Assembly (NCBI RefSeq): GCF_014750685.1
Contig: NZ_JAAXGE010000010.1
Span: 124,001 to 188,000, forward strand
Length of the DNA stretch: 64,000 nucleotides
Reading direction: 5' to 3'
Origin: Bacteroides sp. GM023
GTDB taxonomy: Bacteria; Bacteroidota; Bacteroidia; Bacteroidales; Bacteroidaceae
Shown: in pieces, positions 29,453-39,889 of the stretch
How positions within the stretch are numbered: position 1 is the first letter of the stretch
Layout: each line of letters begins with the position of its first letter
Notes under the pieces: generated by a model
Database searches by the model: none
What the model was told of the DNA's origin: nothing
The model's input: only the letters and a program-made list of their open reading frames with translations
Program-made: the position numbers and the translations under genes

Positions 29453-30717
29453 AAAGAAATTTAGGAATGCTGGCGCTAATCATGGCGTTCTGGTTCACCA
29501 TTTCATTTATTACTAATATCCTGGGACCACTCATTCCGGACATTATTCACAATTTCAACCTGAGCGACCTGGCAATGGCGGGATTTATCCCGACTTCTTT
29601 TTTCCTGGCTTACGCCATCATGTCCATCCCTGCCGGACTGCTGATCGACCGTTTCGGTGAAAAGCCTGTACTATTCGGCGGATTCCTGATGCCATTTATC
29701 GGAACTATCCTCTTTGCCTGCATGCACACATATCCGATGTTACTCGCTTCTTCTTTCATCATCGGACTGGGAATGGCTATGCTACAAACCGTATTGAATC
29801 CGCTTCAACGCACCGTAGGCGGAGAAGAAAACTATGCGTTCGTCGCCGAACTGGCACAGTTCATGTTTGGAATCGCTTCCTTTCTGAGTCCATTGGTATA
29901 TACATACCTGATTCGGGAACTCGATCCTGTAACTTATACGGCTGGAAAAGGTTTCTTTATTGATTTGCTGGCCGATGTCACTCCAAGAGAAATGCCCTGG
30001 GTATCTCTTTACTGGATATTTGCCTTGATTCTGCTAATCATGTTGATTGCTGTCAGCGCATCCCGTTTCCCGAAAATCGAATTGAAAGAAGACGAGAAAA
30101 GCGGTTCAAAAGATTCATATCTGGCATTATTCAAGCAGAAATATGTATGGCTGTTCTTCCTGGGAATCTTCTGCTATGTGAGTACGGAACAGGGAACTTC
30201 TATCTTTATGAGTACGTTCCTCGAACAATATCATGGGGTAAATCCTCAAACTGACGGCGCACAGGCAGTAAGCTATTTTTGGGGATTGATGACTGCCGGA
30301 TGCCTGGTAGGTATGTTGTTACTGAAACTGATTGACAGCAAACGATTGTTACAGATTTCAGGCGTATTGACGATTGTACTGTTACTTTCTGCACTATTCG
30401 GAAGTAAAGAGGTATCATTAATAGCTTTCCCTGCCGTCGGATTCAGTATTTCTATGATGTATTCCATCGTATTCTCATTAGCATTAAATTCAGCATCACA
30501 ACATCACGGTTCCTTTGCCGGTATTCTGTGTTCGGCAATCGTAGGCGGAGCCGGTGGCCCGATGATTGTCAGTACGATAGCGGATGCTACTTCTCTTCGC
30601 ACAGGTATGCTGTTCATTTTAATTTTTGTAGGATACATTACCTTTATCGGTTTTTGGGCTCGCCCGTTGATTAACAATAAGACAGTGAAATTGAAAGAGC
30701 TGTTTAAAAAAGTATGA
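29449..30717 (+). CDS. MFS sugar transporter
   Basis: The 422-aa inner membrane protein has about 12 hydrophobic segments and MFS marks (AGLLIDRFGEKPVLFGG between helices 2 and 3). The overall look is of the fucose/glucose permease-like group. It probably brings monosaccharides or disaccharides of heparin/heparan sulfate from periplasm to cytoplasm for the ROK kinase. It overlaps the ROK stop and the start of the PL15 gene by 4 nt each. Confidence 0.87.
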   Translation: MKRNLGMLALIMAFWFTISFITNILGPLIPDIIHNFNLSDLAMAGFIPTSFFLAYAIMSIPAGLLIDRFGEKPVLFGGFLMPFIGTILFACMHTYPMLLASSFIIGLGMAMLQTVLNPLQRTVGGEENYAFVAELAQFMFGIASFLSPLVYTYLIRELDPVTYTAGKGFFIDLLADVTPREMPWVSLYWIFALILLIMLIAVSASRFPKIELKEDEKSGSKDSYLALFKQKYVWLFFLGIFCYVSTEQGTSIFMSTFLEQYHGVNPQTDGAQAVSYFWGLMTAGCLVGMLLLKLIDSKRLLQISGVLTIVLLLSALFGSKEVSLIAFPAVGFSISMMYSIVFSLALNSASQHHGSFAGILCSAIVGGAGGPMIVSTIADATSLRTGMLFILIFVGYITFIGFWARPLINNKTVKLKELFKKV

Positions 30718-33338
30718 TTATGAAACAACGAACCTATATTTGTCTTTTGTTCTCTCTCTTGCTGTCTGCAAACGGATATGCGCAAAAGGGCATCATGCAT
30801 CTAAGTCAACAGACACTGATGCACGAAGTCCGCGAAACGCCTTCCCCGCTGGATGGACAGCATATTGCAGTCAATCCCCCACGCTTTATGTGGCCGGACA
30901 AATTTCCTCACCTTGGTGCCGTACTTGACGGTGTAGAAGAAGAGGATTTCAAACCGGAAGTGACTTACCGCATCCGTATTGCACGTGAACCGGAATTTAA
31001 GTCAGAGGTGATTACTGCCGAAAGGAAGTGGGCTTTCTTCAATCCTTTCAAATTGTTCGGGGAAGGGAAATGGTATTGGCAACATGCCTATGTAGATAAA
31101 GACGGCAAAGAAGAATGGTCGCCTGTTTACCATTTCTATGTAGATGGTCAGACACGCACTTTCAACCCGCCTTCACTACAAGAAGTATTGGTCAAATTAC
31201 CTAAAGCCCACCCCCGTATTCTGCTCGATGCCAACGACTGGGATAACATTATCGAACGGAATAAGAATAACCCGGAAGCACAGGCGTATATCACGAAAGC
31301 AAACAAATGCCTGAATCATCCGCTGAAACATTTGGAAGAAGAGATTGATACGACACAGGTTGTCAAACTGACAAATATTGTGCAGTATCGTTCCGCTCTG
31401 ATTCGTGAAAGCCGGAAGATTGTAGACCGTGAAGAAGCGAATATCGAAGCAATGGTACGTGCTTATTTGCTGACTAAAGATGAGGTATATTATAAAGAGG
31501 GTATCAAACGTCTTTCCGAAATCCTTTCATGGAAGAACAGTAAATACTTTGCAGGAGACTTCAACCGCTCCACCATCCTGTCTATGAGTACTTCGGCTTA
31601 TGACGCATGGTATAACCTGCTGACACCGGAAGAGAAAAAGCTACTTTTAAGAACCATCCGCGACAACGGCAAGAAGTTCTATCACGAATATGTCAACCAT
31701 CTTGAAAATCGTATTGCGGACAATCATGTCTGGCAAATGACTTTCCGTATTCTGAATATGGCGGCCTTTGCTACGTATGGCGAACTCCCGATGTCTTCTA
31801 CCTGGGTAGATTATTGCTACAATGAATGGGTATCCCGGCTGCCGGGACTTAACACGGATGGTGGATGGCACAACGGTGATTCTTATTTCCATGTCAATCT
31901 CCGTACATTAATCGAAGTTCCCGCCTTCTACTCACGTATCAGCGGGTTCGATTTCTTTGCTGAACCCTGGTACAATAACAATGCACTTTATGTCATTTAT
32001 CAGCAGCCACCATTCTCAAAATCTGCCGGACAAGGTAATTCGCATGAGACGAAAATGAAGCCGAATGGTACACGTGTTGGTTATGCAGATGCATTGGCTC
32101 GTGAATGTAACAATCCTTGGGCAGCCGCTTATGCCCGCGCGATATTGGAAAAAGAACCTGATATTATGAAGAAAACATTCTTAGGGAAATCCGGTGACCT
32201 TACCTGGTATCGCTGTACTACCAGGAAGTCTTTGCCTAAAGAGGAACGCTCATTGGCAGAACTTCCCATGGCAAAAGTATTCAACGAAACGGGAATTGCA
32301 ACGATGCATACTTCTTTGGGAGATATAGACAAGAACGCAATGCTTTCATTCCGCTCCAGTCCTTACGGTTCTACTTCTCATGCGCTTGCCAATCAGAATG
32401 CTTTCAACACATTCTATGGTGGAAAAGCAATCTTCTACAGCAGCGGACACCGTACCGGATTCACGGACGATCATTGTATGTATTCCTATCGTAACACACG
32501 TGCACATAATAGTATCCTAGTCAACGGAATGACACAGAAAATCGGGACAGAAGGATACGGATGGATTCCACGCTGGTATGAAGGGGAAAAGATTTCATAT
32601 ATGGTCGGAGATGCTTCCAATGCTTATGGTAAAGTGACTTCTCCCCTGTGGCTGAAACGCGGTGAACTATCCGACACTCAATACACGCCTGAAAAAGGTT
32701 GGGATAAGAACAAAGTCGATATGTTCCGCCGCCACAGTATTCAATTAGGAACTACCGGAGTGTATGTAATCTATGATGAATTGGAAGGTAAAGAAGCTGT
32801 TACCTGGAGTTATCTTCTGCATACGGTAGAACTTCCTATGGAAATGCAAGAATTACCTAATGAGGTAAAAGTTACCGGAAAGAATAAAGCCGGCGGTATA
32901 TCCGTTGCTCATCTGTTCAGTTCAGCTAAGACAGAACAAGCCATTGTAGATACTTTCTTCTGTGCTCCTACCAACTGGAAAAATGTAACGAATGCCCAAG
33001 GTAAGGCTCTGAAATATCCAAACCACTGGCATTTCTCTTCTACAACAGTTCCTTGCAAGACTGCCCGTTTCTTAACGGTTATGGATACACATGGAAATAA
33101 TCGTCCCGATATGAAAGTTATTCGTAAAGGTAATACTGTGCAGGTGGGCGACTGGATTATCACGTGTAATCTGACAGACAAAGGGAAAGCCGCTATCAAT
33201 GTCACCAATAAAGCAGAGAAAGTTTCCTTGAATTATGATGCCGGTAAGAAGGAAGGTGCAACGATTGTAACTGACCAAGTGAAAGGTAAACAAGTCAGTA
33301 AGGTTCTGACAGACTATTTGCCTGATTTTGAGATATAA
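30714..33338 (+). CDS. PL15-family heparin/heparan sulfate lyase, exolytic type
   Basis: The 874-aa protein has a signal peptide ending GYAQ and no lipobox, so it is periplasmic. An N-terminal beta module (residues about 40-150, PRFMWP and YRIRIAREPEF) precedes an alpha toroid and a C-terminal beta domain. Candidate active-site blocks are ADNHVWQM, GGWHNGDSYFHVN, STSHALANQNAFNTFYGG and RAHNSILVNG. It corresponds to BT4652 (PL15). It is last in the locus and overlaps the MFS stop by 4 nt. An ATG six bases later (MKQRT) is an alternative start. It probably trims oligosaccharides to disaccharides. Confidence 0.88.
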   Translation: MIMKQRTYICLLFSLLLSANGYAQKGIMHLSQQTLMHEVRETPSPLDGQHIAVNPPRFMWPDKFPHLGAVLDGVEEEDFKPEVTYRIRIAREPEFKSEVITAERKWAFFNPFKLFGEGKWYWQHAYVDKDGKEEWSPVYHFYVDGQTRTFNPPSLQEVLVKLPKAHPRILLDANDWDNIIERNKNNPEAQAYITKANKCLNHPLKHLEEEIDTTQVVKLTNIVQYRSALIRESRKIVDREEANIEAMVRAYLLTKDEVYYKEGIKRLSEILSWKNSKYFAGDFNRSTILSMSTSAYDAWYNLLTPEEKKLLLRTIRDNGKKFYHEYVNHLENRIADNHVWQMTFRILNMAAFATYGELPMSSTWVDYCYNEWVSRLPGLNTDGGWHNGDSYFHVNLRTLIEVPAFYSRISGFDFFAEPWYNNNALYVIYQQPPFSKSAGQGNSHETKMKPNGTRVGYADALARECNNPWAAAYARAILEKEPDIMKKTFLGKSGDLTWYRCTTRKSLPKEERSLAELPMAKVFNETGIATMHTSLGDIDKNAMLSFRSSPYGSTSHALANQNAFNTFYGGKAIFYSSGHRTGFTDDHCMYSYRNTRAHNSILVNGMTQKIGTEGYGWIPRWYEGEKISYMVGDASNAYGKVTSPLWLKRGELSDTQYTPEKGWDKNKVDMFRRHSIQLGTTGVYVIYDELEGKEAVTWSYLLHTVELPMEMQELPNEVKVTGKNKAGGISVAHLFSSAKTEQAIVDTFFCAPTNWKNVTNAQGKALKYPNHWHFSSTTVPCKTARFLTVMDTHGNNRPDMKVIRKGNTVQVGDWIITCNLTDKGKAAINVTNKAEKVSLNYDAGKKEGATIVTDQVKGKQVSKVLTDYLPDFEI

Positions 33339-33359
33339 TCAACATCCTTTAAACCAAAA

Positions 33360-33405
33360 AATTGTCCCATTATTCTTTTGACAGTAAAAGAATAATGGGA
33401 CAATT
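33360..33405. terminator. Bidirectional terminator between convergent PL15 and SusD genes
   Basis: Arms at 33360-33379 and 33386-33405 are perfectly complementary over 20 bp around a 6-nt loop. The outer stem is AT-rich and the inner stem ends in TTTT/AAAA. It lies between converging genes and can serve both directions. Confidence 0.8.
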
Positions 33406-33421
33406 CTATAGATAGATGATT

Positions 33422-34957
33422 TTATAAATCATAAATAGACAATCTCGGATATTTAGAATAAAGTCCGGTATTCTGCAACTCTTCCTTTTCAGGAATACGG
33501 AACAAGTAATATTTACTATTCGGGACAAAGGGAGTATTATCCGGCAGACTGATAATAGTATGTCCCTTAACAGATATTTCTTTCCCCCCTACTGTAATCT
33601 TTCCGTCATATTCCTTACGTTCTACCGATTGCTGGTTACGGATGAGGTCAGTCAACGCAAAACCTTCACCCCATAATTCTTTACGACGTTCTTTCCATAT
33701 TTCCAGTATCAATGCATCACCGGTTTCTGTAACTACCGATGCTGTTTTACCCTCTTTCATACGTGCATTGCGCAAAGTCTGCAATAACTGTTGTGCTTCA
33801 CCTTCCTTACCTGCCAGATGAGCAGCCGCTTCAGCTTTAATCAGATACATCTCCGAAGTACGCATCAAGACTAAATCCGCCAACATATTGTCGAGGTCTT
33901 TAAATATGAACTTCTTATTCAACATAGCCCAGTCTCCATAAGCCGTCTGTCCCCAATCGAACAAATCTTTACGGTAGTCCCCCTCCTCAAACTCTTCCTT
34001 GAAATACGGATCGGCATTGAGGCTTGTATAAGCATCGGATGTACAGTCTTTGAAATAAAACAGATAACAGGGCATATTGTCATCAATCGTACACGATAAA
34101 CCCCACATCCACTCCTTATTAGTATAATCATTGAAACCACTTTTATATTCATTCTCATTCATCAAATAAGAATTGATAGCCAAAGCATCTGAAGCATAGT
34201 CATAAGCTTTCTGCCAATTACGAGCATACAAATGAGTACGTGCCAACAAACCCAACGCCACAGAATAATCAATCTGATATTGAGCATTTGCATCATTTCC
34301 GTGTGAATAATTCTCCGGAATAAGCGACAAGGCATCTTCCAAATCACTCAAAGCCTGGGCAAATACTTCAGATACACTGGAAGCCGGTTTTCCTGTCAAG
34401 GCGACTTCGTTATCTGTTGGTTCTGTATATATTGGAACGCAAACTGCATTCGGGTCTTTATCAATAGCAAAAGAATAATGAGTGGCCAAAATCATATATG
34501 CATAACCACGGGTAGCAAAAGCCTGTCCTTTGATTCTAGCCTTATCTTCTTTAGTACCCGCCACATCGTCTATGTACTTCAATATACCGTTACAATTATT
34601 AATCGGATCATACATCAAATCCCAAAGCACACCATTATATTCGCCGCGCGAATATCCGTTTGTCAGGTTATAACTTCCAGAGAAACCGTAGCTTCTTGTC
34701 CTTACAGCATCCGAACCGGCAAAATCATCATTCAGCATTATGGAACCCATGCCAATAGACGCATAAGTGGAACCCGAATTAAAAATATAGTTCCACGCAC
34801 CCCTCAACACACGTTCCGCATTCTTCGTATCTTTATATACATTCGGAGCGTCTAATGAAGTGGTAGGAGTAGTATTCAAATCACATGATACTACCGCACA
34901 TACCATCAAAATAACTCCACATACATTTTTAAGGTTTATCTTCATTGTTGTATTCAT
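33422..34957 (-). CDS. SusD/RagB-like lipoprotein (second pair)
   Basis: The 511-aa protein has a lipoprotein signal (lipid Cys in VVSC) and SusD marks: NAERVLRGAWNYIF, GQAFATRGYAYMILATHYSF, LVLMRTSEMYLIKAEAA, and WKERRKELWGEGFALTDLIRNQQ. It starts 1 nt after the SusC stop. It clearly differs from the heparin-locus SusD. No enzyme genes accompany the pair, so the substrate is unknown. Confidence 0.92.
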   Translation of the reverse strand: MNTTMKINLKNVCGVILMVCAVVSCDLNTTPTTSLDAPNVYKDTKNAERVLRGAWNYIFNSGSTYASIGMGSIMLNDDFAGSDAVRTRSYGFSGSYNLTNGYSRGEYNGVLWDLMYDPINNCNGILKYIDDVAGTKEDKARIKGQAFATRGYAYMILATHYSFAIDKDPNAVCVPIYTEPTDNEVALTGKPASSVSEVFAQALSDLEDALSLIPENYSHGNDANAQYQIDYSVALGLLARTHLYARNWQKAYDYASDALAINSYLMNENEYKSGFNDYTNKEWMWGLSCTIDDNMPCYLFYFKDCTSDAYTSLNADPYFKEEFEEGDYRKDLFDWGQTAYGDWAMLNKKFIFKDLDNMLADLVLMRTSEMYLIKAEAAAHLAGKEGEAQQLLQTLRNARMKEGKTASVVTETGDALILEIWKERRKELWGEGFALTDLIRNQQSVERKEYDGKITVGGKEISVKGHTIISLPDNTPFVPNSKYYLFRIPEKEELQNTGLYSKYPRLSIYDL

Positions 34958-34958
34958 T

Positions 34959-37900
34959 TTAAAGTTTTACATTGATACCAAATGAAATTGTCTTCATAGC
35001 CGGATAACGGAAAGAAGCCATACCACTGACCGGCTGTTCCGGATCAAGTCCCTGCTGTTTACTGAATGTCAGCATGTTTTCACCTTGAACAAACACGCTT
35101 GCATCCTTCAAAGTCAGCGGGTGCAACCATTTCTTCGGTAAGTTATAGTTGAGTGTTATTGTCTTTAAACGAAGGAAAGAACGATCTACCAACCAACGTG
35201 TAGACGAGGAAGTGAACTTGCTTGTACCATCCTGTGTCAACCGGGGAATATCTGTATTTGTATTTTCCGGTGTCCAGCGGTTCAGGAGTTCTTTACTCAT
35301 GCTATCCCCGTTGCCGCCGTTTACCCTCATCAGCATCGTTATATCATTATTATAGATTTTTCCACCGATACCATAAGAGAACAACATAGATAATGACAGG
35401 TCTTTCCATGTAAGGTCTGACTGGAAACCGCCACTCAATTTCGGCAAAGAGCTACCCGCTTTCACTTTCTTATCAGAAGTCAGGGCCGAATAGTCATCGG
35501 TCAAATGCCTTGTACCGTCAGCGTCATAATAAGCCCATTGTGCACTTCCTGTCTCAGAATCTACGCCACCCCATTCATACAGCCAGAAGTCATACAATGA
35601 ACCGCCTTGCACCCATTTCTTACTACCTTGCCACATTACTTCCGTAGGTAGCTGCACTATTTTGTTTTTATAAGTCGTCATATTTACCGACAACCGCCAT
35701 GTCCAGTCGCGGGTCAATACTGGCGTAGCATTCACTGTAAATTCCCAACCGTAATTTTTCAATTTACCAATATTGGCGTCAATGGAACTAAAACCGGAAG
35801 AAGGTACTAAATCACGGCTGAACAGCAAATCTTTAGACGCACGGTTAAAATATTCAATCGTACCATTGATACGGTTATTCAGGAAACCGAAGTCCAAACC
35901 GATATTAAAGTTCAAGTTCGTTTCCCATGACAAATCAGGAGTTGCCAGACGGGAAGTGTGAAGAGTAGTCTCACCCAGAAAGCTACCGATACTGTATAAT
36001 TCCTGATAAGCATAATAACCCACATTATCATTGCCCTGAGCACCATAACTGGCACGAAGGCTTAAATTTGACAACCATCTGTCGGCGACATTTTTCATAA
36101 AAGATTCCTGATGGATTTTCCAGGAAGCACCGAACGACCAGAATGTTCCCCAACGGTTGTCGGGATGAAAACGGGATGAACCGTCAGTACGCATGGATGC
36201 CGATAAAAAGTAACGCTGGTTAAAAGAATATTCGGCACTACCGAAATAACTGAGCAATTTATACTGATCGCTATTTCCACTGAAACCTGTCAATGTAGAA
36301 GCTGCGTCCGGCTCAAAAAAGCCATCAGTAATGACACCAGAACGTGATCCTCCGAAGTTGGAGGTGTTGTATTCATAATACTCTTGACCTGCCATCAAAC
36401 GAATATTGTGAAGTTCCTTAAAATTACGCTCCCAGTTTACCACATTATTGAATGTCATACCTGTAGTCCGGTAATTACGCTTACTCACCGAGCCTACCAA
36501 AGGTTCTTTTCCATAAGTGGGATTTGTATAATCATGCGAAAACTTACTATTGTAATCTATACTCAAGGACATCTTATAAGTCAACCCCTTAAGTGGAGCT
36601 ACCTGCAAATATCCGCGTACCGAAGCCGCATCTCTCTTTATTTCATTTTTGTCATAAGGCATGGATTGGGCAAAATTATACCCGCGATAAGAACTCTTAC
36701 GATAATTCCCGTAGTCATAGATTTTATTTCCATCGTCATCCCGCAAATATTCGCCTGTATCAGCGTTCCGTTCATATACCGGATAAAAGGAAGGTAATGA
36801 ACGTGCTGCCAATACGATGTTACCGATTGCGGTATCATTCTGCTTCGGATAATCCTGAATAGAATGAGTTCCCGAAACATTCAAGCCGACCTGTAACCAG
36901 CCGCGCAAATCGGAAGTAATATTAGTACGCAATGTATAACGTTTGAAACCTGAACAGATATATGCCCCCTGATCATCCAGATACCCCAACGAGAAATAAT
37001 ATTTCGTCTTCTTACTTCCACCTGAGATTCGGGCGCTTAAATCCGTATAGTGGGCGTCTTGCGTTAAAGCGTCCTCCCAGCTATCGTCCCACAAGGGCGT
37101 AGCTCCTGCCACCAGTTTGCCGTCTATACCCACCGGCTGTCCATATTTGCTTCCATAAGGATTGATACCGATAGTAGAGATCAACTCGGATGAAGATCTT
37201 TGCGCAGCATCTTCTGCCGAATGACCGTCATCCATATACTTATTGCGCATAGCCTCCCATTGCAGCATGAAATAATCATTGGTACCCAACTGGTCATAAT
37301 CTCTTACCGCACGACTTGAAAAACCATACTTGGCAGACAGTTCAATAACCGGAGCAGAATCAACACCTTGTTTGGTGGTAATCATAATTACACCGTTTGC
37401 AGCGCGTGATCCATACAACGTAGCAGCCGCAGCATCTTTCAACACAGTAATAGAAGCAATATCCTGTGAAGAGATGGAGGACAAAGCACCATCGTAAGGA
37501 ACACCGTCCACTACGTAAAGTGGCGTAGTAGATGCATTGGCCGAACCGATACCACGAATATAGATACTGGCATCTTCGCCGGGTTGTCCGCTCGTTGAAA
37601 ACGATTGTAAGCCTGCTACACTACCTTGCAGAGCTTTTGATACACTACTAACCTGAGACGATGCAATCAACTTCTTATCAACCACTCCGGCCGAACCTGT
37701 GAAGGTGGATTTTTTAGTAGTACCATAAGGTACGGTAATGACTACTTCGTCAACAGCCAGAGAAGTTTCTTTCATCTCTACATTGATGGTCGCACGTCCT
37801 TTTACCGGAACTTCCATGGTTTCATAACCGATATACGAAAAGGCAAGAGTAGCTTTCCCGTCTACTTTTAATGAGTAATTACCATCGATTGAGGTAATTG

Positions 37901-38099
37901 TTCCCAATCGTCCGTTACTACTTTTCACAACCACAGTCACACCGGCCATTCCCTCTCCATGAGCAGTGACCTTACCCCGCACAGTGACATCTTGAGCATA
38001 TGTAGCCACGCACAAGAAAAGAGCACATAAAGAACCGAGAATCTTAATAGGGACTACATTCAGACAATAAAATAAAGAATTGGGAGCATTGTAATTCAT
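34959..38099 (-). CDS. SusC-like TonB-dependent outer membrane transporter (second pair)
   Basis: The 1046-aa protein has a signal peptide ending at TYAQ, a carboxypeptidase-regulatory-like domain (GKVTAHGEGMAGVTVVVK), the VDEVVITVPYGT TonB-box region, a plug with VLKDAAAATLYGSRAANGV, and a barrel ending ISFGINVKL. The operon has only SusC and SusD. It is transcribed from a promoter that lies 330 nt upstream, and the leader in between forms a conserved RNA also found before the operon at 54313. Confidence 0.93.
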   Translation of the reverse strand: MNYNAPNSLFYCLNVVPIKILGSLCALFLCVATYAQDVTVRGKVTAHGEGMAGVTVVVKSSNGRLGTITSIDGNYSLKVDGKATLAFSYIGYETMEVPVKGRATINVEMKETSLAVDEVVITVPYGTTKKSTFTGSAGVVDKKLIASSQVSSVSKALQGSVAGLQSFSTSGQPGEDASIYIRGIGSANASTTPLYVVDGVPYDGALSSISSQDIASITVLKDAAAATLYGSRAANGVIMITTKQGVDSAPVIELSAKYGFSSRAVRDYDQLGTNDYFMLQWEAMRNKYMDDGHSAEDAAQRSSSELISTIGINPYGSKYGQPVGIDGKLVAGATPLWDDSWEDALTQDAHYTDLSARISGGSKKTKYYFSLGYLDDQGAYICSGFKRYTLRTNITSDLRGWLQVGLNVSGTHSIQDYPKQNDTAIGNIVLAARSLPSFYPVYERNADTGEYLRDDDGNKIYDYGNYRKSSYRGYNFAQSMPYDKNEIKRDAASVRGYLQVAPLKGLTYKMSLSIDYNSKFSHDYTNPTYGKEPLVGSVSKRNYRTTGMTFNNVVNWERNFKELHNIRLMAGQEYYEYNTSNFGGSRSGVITDGFFEPDAASTLTGFSGNSDQYKLLSYFGSAEYSFNQRYFLSASMRTDGSSRFHPDNRWGTFWSFGASWKIHQESFMKNVADRWLSNLSLRASYGAQGNDNVGYYAYQELYSIGSFLGETTLHTSRLATPDLSWETNLNFNIGLDFGFLNNRINGTIEYFNRASKDLLFSRDLVPSSGFSSIDANIGKLKNYGWEFTVNATPVLTRDWTWRLSVNMTTYKNKIVQLPTEVMWQGSKKWVQGGSLYDFWLYEWGGVDSETGSAQWAYYDADGTRHLTDDYSALTSDKKVKAGSSLPKLSGGFQSDLTWKDLSLSMLFSYGIGGKIYNNDITMLMRVNGGNGDSMSKELLNRWTPENTNTDIPRLTQDGTSKFTSSSTRWLVDRSFLRLKTITLNYNLPKKWLHPLTLKDASVFVQGENMLTFSKQQGLDPEQPVSGMASFRYPAMKTISFGINVKL

Positions 38100-38111
38100 T
38101 TGCGTGTTATT

Positions 38112-38424
38112 TATAGCTTATAGCCTCCCCGGATTGAGCGGTAATAAAAAAAAGGCATGGGAGTCTGTACTTCTGCTTATCCCGAACTCAGGCTCTCGCA
38201 TTGCCCATCTACAAGGATAAGCAACACAGCTAGCCCACGCCCAGATGAGATATACAGAACACTATGCATAACATAATGTTTGATAACACATCCTAAGTGG
38301 ACGCTTCCGTTGCCTTATCTTCTTGTAGATTTCAAATTTGCGAGATTTGAGTTCAGAAGATAACGTTTGGTAAACGCCTTTCTTAAATAAAAATAACCCC
38401 GCCGCCCCCTCTGGGGCTAGCTGG
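38112..38424 (-). ncRNA. Structured leader RNA, copy 1 (upstream of SusC)
   Basis: About 310 nt between the promoter and SusC align nearly end to end with 54332-54643. Complementary arms kept in both copies: AGCTAGCCC (38228-38236) with 38414-38422; TGCTTATCC (38174-38182) with 38215-38223; ATCTACA (38207-38213) with 38324-38330; and a GTTT-GGT-AAAC hairpin. In the third stem two adjacent base pairs differ between copies yet stay paired (A211-T326 and C212-G325 here; G-C and T-A there). That is compensatory change and supports a folded RNA. I do not recognise its Rfam family. It could be a riboswitch-like leader or a widespread Bacteroides element. Confidence 0.7.
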
Positions 38425-38430
38425 ATTTTG

Positions 38431-38463
38431 CAAATATAAATAGTTAGATTAAGAACAACAAAC
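38431..38463 (-). promoter_or_regulatory. Promoter of leader RNA copy 1 / SusCD operon
   Basis: On the minus strand TATATTTG (38431-38438) is a full -7 box and GTTTG (38459-38463) a -33 element with a 20-nt spacer. The same arrangement and spacer occur at copy 2. Confidence 0.8.
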
Positions 38464-38542
38464 TTTATTTTACTTTTCTTGTTTCTTTTCTGCTATATAA
38501 TTTTTCCAAGACTTTATATATAAACATAATAACAAAAAAAGT

Positions 38543-38581
38543 GTGCCAAAAGTCGATTTCATTTCATCAGACTTTTGGCAC
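38543..38581 (-). terminator. Terminator of cassette A
   Basis: GTGCCAAAAGTC (38543-38554) pairs perfectly with 38570-38581. On the minus strand the stem is followed by ACTTTTTTTG, a U-rich tail. It ends the transcript of the five-gene cassette before the SusCD promoter. Confidence 0.8.
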
Positions 38582-38608
38582 CTTTCCTTTCAACTACTAA
38601 GTTCCCCT

Positions 38609-39826
38609 CTACTTTATTTCCCTAATCAACATGCCCTCGAAAAAATCGCTACCACTAACCTTCTTGAAAGTGGTATATTTTAATTTTGAATTAAGCGTCT
38701 GATCTTCGGCAGCCATATACCGGTTATCCCAAATTTTTCCGGATACTGGTTCTATCACTCCTACTCTTTTATAGGTTGTCTTTCCTGTACTTTCATCCAG
38801 ATTCTTCTCCAACACCTCATATTTTGATTCCTGACTGACCCCTTCTTTCAATCCTACCTGAGCATAAATTTCTTTCCCATTAACGCCATAAAGTGGAGTT
38901 TTAACTTTAAAGACATCAAAACTACGCTGAAGCTCCAATACAGATTCATCCAATGCACGACAAACCACCTTGCGAATCATATCAGCCGGTTCATAATTAC
39001 TGGACATCGTTGTTTTATTAGAACGTACCGACTGCTTCCCTATAAACTTAAGTTTGAAAGTCCCATTATCTTTCAAGAATTCTTCAGCTTTCACCTTGTC
39101 AGGTCCATCCAAATAATATTGCGCATAGAATTTATTAGCGATATCGTCATTCCATTCCAATTTATAGAGATAAGAGTTTACAATTACCTTAAATCCTTTG
39201 ATACTTTCCGCCAAAGCAGCCACATTATCACCCATATCAGAGAAATTGACTCCAGTAGCAATAGTAGCGACACTACCTAACAAACGTATCCCCATACCAA
39301 ATGCTTTCGAAGTATTCTCTTTATCCACATATCGAATATCATTCACCATGATAAACGTATTAGCAATTAATTCTTCACCGGCATCCGAAAGAGTCGCCAC
39401 TCCTCTTGCTGTCTTCCGTGCCAAACGTACATCCAGATCAGTTGCATTATACTGCCCCCTCTCCGAAATGAGTTTCATATCGCAAACTCCTGTTTCTTTA
39501 TTCCGTTCAAACCACTTGGCTACTAATCTTTTAGCAACCTGATTCTGTTCTAGAAAACGGGTAATCTCCTCCTCTTGTTGCTTTTCATCTGTTGTTTCAA
39601 CCAACCGCACATTCAAATTATGATTATCATATTTGTCCGGAACAGGCAATTTTAGATATTCTTCCATAATTTCGTTACCAAACGTCTTTTCAGTATGCCG
39701 CACGAGCATCGAATAAATGGAACTCCGTCTATATTTAGCTGTCTGCTCATCATTTTGTTCTTGCGCTCCGATCGTAGAGCTAACCAACAGCATAAGGCAA
39801 CTTACGATGAATATATTCTTTTTCAT
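38609..39826 (-). CDS. Exported protein of unknown function, cassette A gene 5
   Basis: The 405-aa protein has a signal peptide ending IGAQ. It shares most blocks with the 413-aa protein at 48591: KYRRSSIYS near the N-terminus, PVPDKY, DAGEELI and WDNRYMAAE, with the same REIK C-terminus. No lipobox, no barrel pattern and no catalytic motif were recognised. A hydrophobic Gly/Ala-rich patch near 190-205 may be a buried helix. It is last in a five-gene operon of exported proteins and probably acts in the periplasm. Function unknown. Confidence 0.75.
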   Translation of the reverse strand: MKKNIFIVSCLMLLVSSTIGAQEQNDEQTAKYRRSSIYSMLVRHTEKTFGNEIMEEYLKLPVPDKYDNHNLNVRLVETTDEKQQEEEITRFLEQNQVAKRLVAKWFERNKETGVCDMKLISERGQYNATDLDVRLARKTARGVATLSDAGEELIANTFIMVNDIRYVDKENTSKAFGMGIRLLGSVATIATGVNFSDMGDNVAALAESIKGFKVIVNSYLYKLEWNDDIANKFYAQYYLDGPDKVKAEEFLKDNGTFKLKFIGKQSVRSNKTTMSSNYEPADMIRKVVCRALDESVLELQRSFDVFKVKTPLYGVNGKEIYAQVGLKEGVSQESKYEVLEKNLDESTGKTTYKRVGVIEPVSGKIWDNRYMAAEDQTLNSKLKYTTFKKVSGSDFFEGMLIREIK

Positions 39827-39889
39827 AACCGATTAATTCTTTATATTGACAAATTAAAATTCTTATTACTGTGTTCTCTGCTATCTCAT

